Source: Oscillospiraceae bacterium
GTDB lineage: Bacteria; Bacillota; Clostridia; Oscillospirales; JAAYXM01
Reading direction: 5' to 3'
Assembly: GCA_015067485.1 (NCBI GenBank)
Contig: SVMJ01000005.1
Coordinates: 28,528-92,527 of the forward strand
Length of the DNA: 64,000 nt
Shown here: in pieces, positions 58,692 through 64,000 of the stretch
Position numbering within the stretch: the first letter of the stretch is position 1
How the letters are laid out: each line of letters begins with the position of its first letter
Notes under the pieces: generated by a model
Seen by the model: the letters and a program-made list of their open reading frames with translations, nothing else
The model's database searches: none
Told to the model about the DNA's origin: nothing
Translations under genes and position numbers: made by a program

Positions 58692-59930
58692 ATGGCATTA
58701 AATCATCATGTTCTCGCCAAAGCAACCACCGATGCGATTTTGCAGAATTTTAAATCCGCGATATGGAAATATAACGGAGATTGCGGTGCGGATTTTTATA
58801 GAGTCGGCACGAGCGCAGATTTCCCTTCTCCTGATGCAGCATTTTACGATCCAAAAAACAAAAAACTTGCCTCTTTTGAGTTTAAACCTGCAACAGAAAC
58901 AAAAAGAGGAATGCTTACGGGGGTTGGTCAGAGTATCGCTTATTTAAAGAATTGTGATTTGGCATATCTTATTTCTCCTCATATCATTGATGGATTTAAT
59001 ATGGGAGAATTTTTGACCGATGTATACGAAAATCAAATTGGAAACAAAGTTCCCGTTGGATTAATTCTTTACGACAATAATAATCCTAACAATTTGACCT
59101 TGGCTCATAATGTAGATGAGCTTTCAACATCAAAAGCCGTTCACATACACAAGCCGACAGCAGACCGTTTTTGGGCAAAGCATCAAGATTTGCCAATTGC
59201 TATGTTTCATTTGCTCTTACATTACTACTATCTTAAAAAGGTAGGAATGTTCGAGGGTGATGCTTTTTCTGCTTGCTGGAATGAAAGGATGATACCGGAG
59301 AATATTCTTGATGACTTTGTTGTTAAACCTGTAAAAGATATTTCAGGAAATATTATCGGAACGCTTCAAACCAACAAGCCTCTAACATTCTTGGAGAAAA
59401 TAATTCCCGCTATTCAAAAGAAAGAACCACGAGACCAATGGTCAGTAAAATTAAGACATGCAATTGATGCAACATATATCGGCGATAACTATTATAATTC
59501 CATAAGAAAGAATTATGTGACTTTTCTTAAACACATTCAAGTTGTAGATTCAGAAGGATGCTTGACAGATTCTGGGTTTAATCTTTATCATGTTGGTCTA
59601 TCTAATGGTCCGACAAGTAAACTTTTTGTGGATTATTTTACAAGAGAGGTTTTAACAGTTGGTCATCACTTGGATTTGTTACTTGATATTGATTCAATTT
59701 CTCAAAAATATCCTGATAAAGACATAGACGAGGTTTTAACTATATTAGAAACTGAGTACGAACTTAAGGGGTACATAAAACGCAATCCTAAAAGGATTGC
59801 CGGAGACGAATCTAAGACGGGATTTCTCAAGTATGAGAAAATTTTGTGGCAGTCTCTTGGCCTTATGGATAGCAAATATAATATTTCTTGGAAAAGAATT
59901 ACAGAGATTTGCTCGTTGCCCGAGCTTTGA
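58692..59930 (+). CDS. Probable type II restriction endonuclease (PD-(D/E)xK type)
   Basis: 412 residues; family not recognised by name. The N-terminal half has a likely nuclease core: SPDAAFYDPKNKKLASFEFK (D...ExK arrangement) followed by GVGQSIAYLKNCDLAYLIS, as in PD-(D/E)xK enzymes. The C-terminal half (about 240-412) is unassigned and could recognise DNA. The start is the ATG at 58692 with GAGGAG upstream, 5 bp after the methyltransferase stop. Position after a C gene and a methyltransferase makes the restriction role likely; the recognition site is unknown. Confidence 0.75.
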   Translation: MALNHHVLAKATTDAILQNFKSAIWKYNGDCGADFYRVGTSADFPSPDAAFYDPKNKKLASFEFKPATETKRGMLTGVGQSIAYLKNCDLAYLISPHIIDGFNMGEFLTDVYENQIGNKVPVGLILYDNNNPNNLTLAHNVDELSTSKAVHIHKPTADRFWAKHQDLPIAMFHLLLHYYYLKKVGMFEGDAFSACWNERMIPENILDDFVVKPVKDISGNIIGTLQTNKPLTFLEKIIPAIQKKEPRDQWSVKLRHAIDATYIGDNYYNSIRKNYVTFLKHIQVVDSEGCLTDSGFNLYHVGLSNGPTSKLFVDYFTREVLTVGHHLDLLLDIDSISQKYPDKDIDEVLTILETEYELKGYIKRNPKRIAGDESKTGFLKYEKILWQSLGLMDSKYNISWKRITEICSLPEL

Positions 59931-60118
59931 AAGGGCGGTTGTATTATAGCAAATGAGTAAGCAAAGGTGTTAAAAAGGTGATTCTATAATTCTGCAACAA
60001 TTTGCAAAACAAAGTATTCAGGAAACCAAGTCTATGGCCACCGGTGATTCAATCCGTTATTTTAATTAAACAAAAGTGATAACAAATTCTTATTCTGTGT
60101 TGAAGGGAGTATCGATTT
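59931..60118 (+). other. Intergenic gap with a possible protein C-terminus remnant
   Basis: 188 bp without a complete gene. One frame reads LQQFAKQSIQETKSMATGDS and ends IRYFN-stop at about 60069, like the tail of a lost gene, with no start or RBS. A GAAGGGAG RBS for the HAD gene lies at the end. No clear terminator for the restriction operon was found. Confidence 0.35.
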
Positions 60119-61030
60119 ATGTCAAATATTATAGCAGTTGTTTGGGATTTTGATAAAACTTTAATTAGCGACTATATGCAAGCCCCTATTTTTAAAAAGT
60201 ATGGCGTGGATGCTAAACAGTTTTGGAAGGAAGTGAATGAACTTCCTACTAAATACTTATCAGAACAAAATGTTAAAGTAAATCCCGACACAATATATTT
60301 AAACCATTTTATAAACTATGCCAAAGCCGGAAAATTCAAAGGATTGAATAACGCTCTTCTTCGTGAATTAGGAAAAGAGTTGAAGTTTTATAATGGACTC
60401 CCTGCGCTTATGGAAATAAGCAAAAAGATGATTGAGGATGATCCGATTTATTCAGAATATGATATAAAGGTTGAACATTATATAGTAAGTACAGGTTTTA
60501 CCGAAATGATAAAAGGATCAGAAGTCAATGATTATGTATCCGGAATTTGGGGATGCGAATTAATAGAAGCTCCTGATGAAGATGGAAATGCGGTTATTAG
60601 CGAAATCGGATATACAATTGACAACACAACTAAAACAAGAGCAATTTTTGAAATTAATAAAGGTGTAGGAATTTGGGAAGATGTCAATGTAAATACCAAA
60701 ATGGCTGAAGATCTGCGAAGAGTTCCTTTAAGAAACATGATATACATAGCTGATGGGCCGAGTGATGTGCCTGCGTTTTCAACATTAAATAAGGGTGGTG
60801 GAGCTACTTTTGCAATTTACCCCCGTAACGACATAAGGGCATTTTCGCAAGTGGAGCAATTGCGAAAGGACGGAAGAATAAATATGTATGCAGAGGCCGA
60901 CTATTCTGAAGGCACAACTGCATACATGTGGATAACAGGAAAAATCAAAGAATTTGCAGACAGAATAAGAGAAACTGAGCGTTCGAAGTTAAAGAGTTCT
61001 ATTTCTGATGTTCCCAAACACCTTACGTAA
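60119..61030 (+). CDS. HAD-superfamily hydrolase, first gene of an uncharacterised cassette
   Basis: 303 residues. Motif I is VVWDFDKTLI and motif IV is YIADGPSDVPAFS, with a helical cap between (about 20-130) and IVSTGFTEMI as the likely motif II. It ends in a basic/helical tail (FADRIRETERSKLKSS). It resembles uncharacterised HAD phosphatases carried on accessory islands rather than a metabolic enzyme I can name. The nucleophile Asp is intact. It is followed 14 bp later by the GNAT gene; together with the ASCH gene it forms a three-gene unit. Confidence 0.75.
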   Translation: MSNIIAVVWDFDKTLISDYMQAPIFKKYGVDAKQFWKEVNELPTKYLSEQNVKVNPDTIYLNHFINYAKAGKFKGLNNALLRELGKELKFYNGLPALMEISKKMIEDDPIYSEYDIKVEHYIVSTGFTEMIKGSEVNDYVSGIWGCELIEAPDEDGNAVISEIGYTIDNTTKTRAIFEINKGVGIWEDVNVNTKMAEDLRRVPLRNMIYIADGPSDVPAFSTLNKGGGATFAIYPRNDIRAFSQVEQLRKDGRINMYAEADYSEGTTAYMWITGKIKEFADRIRETERSKLKSSISDVPKHLT

Positions 61031-61044
61031 GGAAGATATAAGCT

Positions 61045-62115
61045 ATGTTAGAAAAACTAAAACAGTTTAATTTTTCAGATATAAATTTAGATGACTGCTT
61101 TTTCGACTCCCTAAAAGCGGATTATGGTCCACAATTTATTGAGTGGTATACCAGAAAAGCAACTGAGGGCGCAAAAGCATTAGCTGTAGTAGACAATAGA
61201 GGTGTTCATGCATTCTTATACATGAAAAGAGAGAACGAAGAAATCGCAACCAAAGACATTGTTTTACCAAAAGCAGAAAGGGTTAAAATCGGAACTTTAA
61301 AACTTGATTCTACAGTTGAAGGCCAACGACTAGGAGAGGGTGTTATTGGCGTGGCTTTGTGGAAATGGCAATTGTCTAAAATCAGGGAAGTATATCTGAC
61401 TGTTTTTCCAAAACAAATTACTTTGATTAGTATGTTAGAAAAGTTCGGGTTTAAGCAAGTTGGCATAAAAGAAAATGGGGAATTAATTTTAATGAAATCC
61501 AGAGATAATATAGATTTTTCTTCCCCATACAAATCATTCCCGTTCATTTACAAAAAAGCAAATAGATTTGGACTTATACCTATAAAGGATATATTTCACG
61601 ATAAGTTATTTACATATTCTGAGTCTTTCTATAAACTCTCCGATTTTAAAGAAGCTATTGCCGGAAATGGTATTACAAAAGTATACATTGGATGCCCATA
61701 TACTTGTACTCAATATTCAGAAGGTCAAGTTGTTGGCATATACAGAATATATACAGGCAACGGTTCTAAAGGCAACAGATCTGCAATTACCTCTTTTTGT
61801 ACAATAACAAAAATCACAATTGTAAAATCGGACAATAAAGAAAATATGTCATTCGATGAATATATGAAAATGGCAGGTAATAAAACTATTTTTGAGTCAT
61901 CAGAACTTCGCTCTATATATAAAAGCAGAAATGTTATTATGATAGAAATGGTTTATAACACATTTCTTCCTAAAGGTAAAAATATAACATATTGGCAGCT
62001 GAAGAACAATCAATTGTTTGAAGATCATCCCTATAACATTGAGTATACTGCTGAACAAATGAAAAGCATAATGAAAATGGGAGGGGTTGACATTGAAAAT
62101 ATTATTATCGATTAA
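61045..62115 (+). CDS. GNAT acetyltransferase fused to a PUA-like (ASCH/EVE-type) domain
   Basis: 356 residues. The N-terminal half (about 1-155) is a GNAT fold: IGTLKLDSTVEGQRLGEGVI holds the acetyl-CoA Q/RxxGxG-type loop, and LEKFGFKQVGIKENGELIL gives the last strands. The C-terminal half (about 185-350) has KVYIGCPYTCTQYSEGQVVG, FCTITKITIV and NVIMIEMVYNTF, which looks like a PUA-like domain of the ASCH/EVE group that reads modified nucleic acids. The assignment is by eye. It overlaps the ASCH gene by 23 bp. Confidence 0.65.
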   Translation: MLEKLKQFNFSDINLDDCFFDSLKADYGPQFIEWYTRKATEGAKALAVVDNRGVHAFLYMKRENEEIATKDIVLPKAERVKIGTLKLDSTVEGQRLGEGVIGVALWKWQLSKIREVYLTVFPKQITLISMLEKFGFKQVGIKENGELILMKSRDNIDFSSPYKSFPFIYKKANRFGLIPIKDIFHDKLFTYSESFYKLSDFKEAIAGNGITKVYIGCPYTCTQYSEGQVVGIYRIYTGNGSKGNRSAITSFCTITKITIVKSDNKENMSFDEYMKMAGNKTIFESSELRSIYKSRNVIMIEMVYNTFLPKGKNITYWQLKNNQLFEDHPYNIEYTAEQMKSIMKMGGVDIENIIID

Positions 62116-62473
62116 ATCTGAGTATGCAAACAAGATTATTTCTGGGGAGAAAAAATATGAATTTAGAAAAGCCCTTCCAAAACAGAGAGTTGATTCTATT
62201 GTTTTGTATATTACTTCGCCACAATGTAAAGTGATTGGTGAAGTACAAGTTAAAGGCACTATTGTTGACTCTGTGGCGAGAATATGGGATATAACGAAAA
62301 AAGATGCCGGAATTAGTCATAAAAAGTATTTGCAATACTTTAAAAATAAAAAAGCTGCAAAAGCTTTTGTGTTAGGAGAAGTCACGCTATATAGCGAAGA
62401 AAAGATCCTTAATGAGTTTGGTATAAATAGTGCTCCTCAATCTTTTGTATATTTGAAACAGGAGAAAGCGTGA
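62093..62473 (+). CDS. ASCH-domain protein
   Basis: 126 residues: LLSIKSEYANKIISGEKKYE, FRK and QCKVIGEVQVKGTIV are the ASCH (PUA-like RNA-binding) signature. The start is probably the TTG at 62093 behind GGGAGGGG; a TTG at 62087 is the alternative. Compared with the ac4C amidohydrolase YqfB, the Lys of the GxK motif is present but the Thr three residues on is Glu, so that activity is not implied. Its stop overlaps the next start (TGATG). Confidence 0.85.
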   Translation: MKILLSIKSEYANKIISGEKKYEFRKALPKQRVDSIVLYITSPQCKVIGEVQVKGTIVDSVARIWDITKKDAGISHKKYLQYFKNKKAAKAFVLGEVTLYSEEKILNEFGINSAPQSFVYLKQEKA

Positions 62474-63177
62474 TGAATCGACCATACATAATCTGCCATA
62501 TGGTAACTTCCATAGACGGGAAGGTTACGGGAGATTTTTTGTCGCGTTCGGAGTGTGAGGCGGCGACGGATGTTTATTATGAACTAAACCGTGAGTACAA
62601 CAAAAACGGTGCAAATGGTTTTATCTGCGGTCGTGTGACGATGGAAAGTAGTTTTACCGGCGGTTGGTATCCCGATTTGACGGAATATCCGATTATCGAA
62701 AGTAAAGATGATTTTATCCCCGATAATTTATCCGGCTTCTATGCCGTCAGCTTTGACCCGAAAGGCAAGCTCGGTTGGAAAAGCAACAAGATAATCGACG
62801 AAGACCCGGGATATAACAATGCGCAGATAATTGAAGTTCTCACTGAGCAGGTTAACGGGCGTTATCTTGGTTATCTTCGCGAAATGAAGATTCCGTATAT
62901 CTTCGCAGGTGAAACTGAAATTGATGTGAAAACAGCCATTGCAAAGCTATACACCCTTACAGGCATCTCTTCCCTGCTACTTGAGGGCGGAAGCATCGTA
63001 AACGGATATTTTGAGCGTGCACAGGTAATTGACGAGTTAAGCCTTGTTGTAGCACCGATTGTTGCAGATGCAGAAGATAAGCCACTCTTTATGGCAAGCT
63101 CTGTTTCAGACTTTGAATTAAAAGGAATCAGGCAGTACAACAGCAGCGTAATTTGGTTAAACTACAAGCGAAAATAA
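62473..63177 (+). CDS. RibD C-terminal/dihydrofolate-reductase-like protein
   Basis: 234 residues: YIICHMVTSIDGKVTGDFLS, NGFICGRVTMESSF, LLLEGGSIVNGYFERAQVID and ELSLVVAPIVADAE match the RibD C-domain/DHFR-like reductase family (NAD(P)H-dependent). Stand-alone members are often resistance- or detoxification-type reductases; substrate unknown. The ATG overlaps the ASCH stop by one base and GGAGAAA lies upstream. Codon use is less AT-rich than the cassette before it, suggesting a different origin despite the overlap. Confidence 0.85.
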   Translation: MNRPYIICHMVTSIDGKVTGDFLSRSECEAATDVYYELNREYNKNGANGFICGRVTMESSFTGGWYPDLTEYPIIESKDDFIPDNLSGFYAVSFDPKGKLGWKSNKIIDEDPGYNNAQIIEVLTEQVNGRYLGYLREMKIPYIFAGETEIDVKTAIAKLYTLTGISSLLLEGGSIVNGYFERAQVIDELSLVVAPIVADAEDKPLFMASSVSDFELKGIRQYNSSVIWLNYKRK

Positions 63178-63191
63178 GGTGTTTTAGTAAA

Positions 63192-64000
63192 ATGGAAAAC
63201 AGAAAAGAATTCTTGGCAACGGAGCCTATCGGAAAGCTTCTTTTCAGGCTGTCAATCCCGACGGTGGTAGCGCAGCTTATCAATATGCTTTACAACATCG
63301 TTGACCGCATATACATCGGTCATATGCCGGGCGACGGAAGTCTTGCACTCACGGGTGTCGGCGTGTGTATGCCGCTTATTATGCTCGTGTCGGCTTTTGC
63401 GGCGCTCGTAAGCGCGGGCGGTGCGCCGAGAGCATCAATCTTTATGGGTGAAAAGAAAATTGACACTGCGGAAAAGACGCTCGGCAACTGCTTTAGTTTG
63501 CAAATTGTTGTATCTTTGGTTCTGACCGCGGTTTTGCTTATATGGAACAAGGACTTGCTTCTCGCCTTCGGTGCGAGCGAAAACACAATCGGCTACGCAA
63601 CCGAGTATATGAGCATTTATGCGATAGGCACTCTGTTTGTGCAGATGACCTTGGGTATGAATACATTTATCACAGCGCAGGGCTTTACCAGCGTTTCGAT
63701 GATTTCGGTAATTATTGGTGCGGTGTGCAATATAGCACTTGACCCGATATTCATTTTCGGTCTTGATATGGGCGTTCGCGGTGCGGCACTTGCGACAATC
63801 ATTTCGCAAATGCTTTCCTGCGTGTGGATTATATCTTTCCTTTGCGGCAAAAAGACACAACTTCGCATAAGATGTGAGAATTTAAAGCTGGAAGCAAAAA
63901 TAATCCTGCCTTGCATCGCACTCGGTGCGGCGGCGTTTGTAATGCAGTCGAGCGAGAGCGTTATTTCCGTCTGCTTTAATTCATCGCTTCTCAAATACGG
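63192..64000 (+). CDS. MATE-family efflux transporter, N-terminal part (runs off the right edge)
   Basis: The first 269 codons are open to the window end and therefore absent from the track. LATEPIGKLLFRLSIPTVVA and QLINMLYNIVDRIYIGH start the protein, and GAPRASIFMGEKK, NTFITAQGF and LDPIFIFGLDMGVRGAALAT are typical MATE motifs. At least seven TM segments are visible. It exports cationic drugs in exchange for Na+ or H+. It lies 14 bp after the reductase gene, so the two are probably co-transcribed. Confidence 0.92.
   Translation, partial: MENRKEFLATEPIGKLLFRLSIPTVVAQLINMLYNIVDRIYIGHMPGDGSLALTGVGVCMPLIMLVSAFAALVSAGGAPRASIFMGEKKIDTAEKTLGNCFSLQIVVSLVLTAVLLIWNKDLLLAFGASENTIGYATEYMSIYAIGTLFVQMTLGMNTFITAQGFTSVSMISVIIGAVCNIALDPIFIFGLDMGVRGAALATIISQMLSCVWIISFLCGKKTQLRIRCENLKLEAKIILPCIALGAAAFVMQSSESVISVCFNSSLLKY

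Larger units (their letters stand above)
52895..62470. mobile_element. Remnant of an integrated plasmid/ICE-like element with restriction and HAD/GNAT/ASCH cargo
   Basis: The left limit is the break in cotJC at about 52895. Element genes follow: a 3' gene fragment, repA (interrupted), parB, tnpV, a DUF6809-like gene, an oriT-like region and two MobC-like genes, then visibly AT-rich cargo. No integrase, relaxase or conjugation genes are seen. The right limit is not defined by a repeat; I place it where base composition returns near the start of the RibD-like gene. Whether the cargo and the backbone arrived together is inference. Confidence 0.55.

Noticed and set aside
53045-62470. Prophage
   Set aside because: No capsid, terminase, tail, lysis or integrase genes; repA, parB, tnpV and MobC-like genes indicate a plasmid or ICE-type element.
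62093-62473. YqfB-type N4-acetylcytidine amidohydrolase activity for the ASCH protein
   Set aside because: Only the Lys is conserved; the catalytic Thr position is Glu in GEKKYEFR, closer to non-catalytic RNA-binding ASCH proteins.

Overview
This window looks like a chromosomal contig from an uncultured gut-type Firmicute in class Clostridia (Oscillospirales/Ruminococcaceae-like). The evidence is the Gram-positive gene set (dnaG-rpoD, T-box control of trpB, RqcH, TrmK, a CotJC-type spore-coat catalase, GerMN, an S11 D,D-carboxypeptidase), AAGGAGG-type ribosome binding sites, frequent rho-independent terminators, anaerobic enzymes (FprA flavo-diiron protein, indolepyruvate:ferredoxin oxidoreductase) and Firmicute mobile-element genes (RepA_N, TnpV, MobC-like). 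Species cannot be named from the sequence alone.

Layout. 1-9.2 kb: housekeeping genes (start of fhs, a RodA/FtsW protein, the trmK-nif3 pair, rqcH, a DUF1858 protein, a TepA/ClpP-like protease, tRNA-Val, a DUF1540 peptide and a P-type Ca2+-ATPase). 9.2-16.6 kb is accessory: a DUF559 nuclease gene framed by palindromic repeats, two candidate small transcripts, and two paralogous loci. Each paralogous locus has a secreted Big_2-repeat protein gene followed by a gene for a tiny peptide of a shared pattern (Y..PELE...F...DVMT.S). One of the two secreted-protein genes carries an in-frame amber codon. 16.6-27.5 kb is a long minus-strand block: T-box-controlled trpB, fprA, rpoD, dnaG, a dGTPase-like gene, a Na+/alanine symporter, cobO, a phosphopantetheinyl transferase, apbE and a TauE/SafE transporter split over two genes. 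27.5-35 kb: tRNA-Met and tRNA-Glu, a phosphoglycolate phosphatase-like gene, brkB, dac, a response regulator/histidine kinase/GerMN lipoprotein operon, and O-acetylhomoserine sulfhydrylase.

35-41 kb is an aryl-pyruvate operon with its own promoter: CoA ligase, iorA, iorB, double-ACT protein, CofE-like protein and a methionine gamma-lyase family enzyme. 41-46.5 kb is a translationally coupled lipid/glycan cluster (GH63-like hydrolase, acyltransferase, PAP2, diacylglycerol kinase-like, membrane protein). 46.5-50.4 kb is a cyclic-di-GMP module: a dCache-GGDEF cyclase upstream of an EAL phosphodiesterase, with a c-di-GMP-I (GEMM) riboswitch and terminator between them.

From about 52.9 kb the spore-coat gene cotJC is cut off by a mobile-element remnant. 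It holds a repA with an ochre stop, parB, tnpV, an oriT-like repeat region and two MobC-like genes, but no relaxase or integrase is visible. The cargo is visibly AT-rich: a C-protein-like HTH gene, a DNA methyltransferase with two complete cytosine-C5 domains in one chain, and a PD-(D/E)xK-type restriction enzyme. Next comes a compact HAD / GNAT-PUA-like / ASCH cassette that I cannot match to a described system. A RibD-like reductase and a MATE efflux gene (cut by the window end) close the window in a less AT-rich composition.

The best candidates for undescribed biology are the HAD/GNAT/ASCH cassette, the secreted-protein plus small-peptide loci, and the unassigned transcript at 9.7-10.0 kb. 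All functional statements rest on reading motifs by eye; no database search was run.
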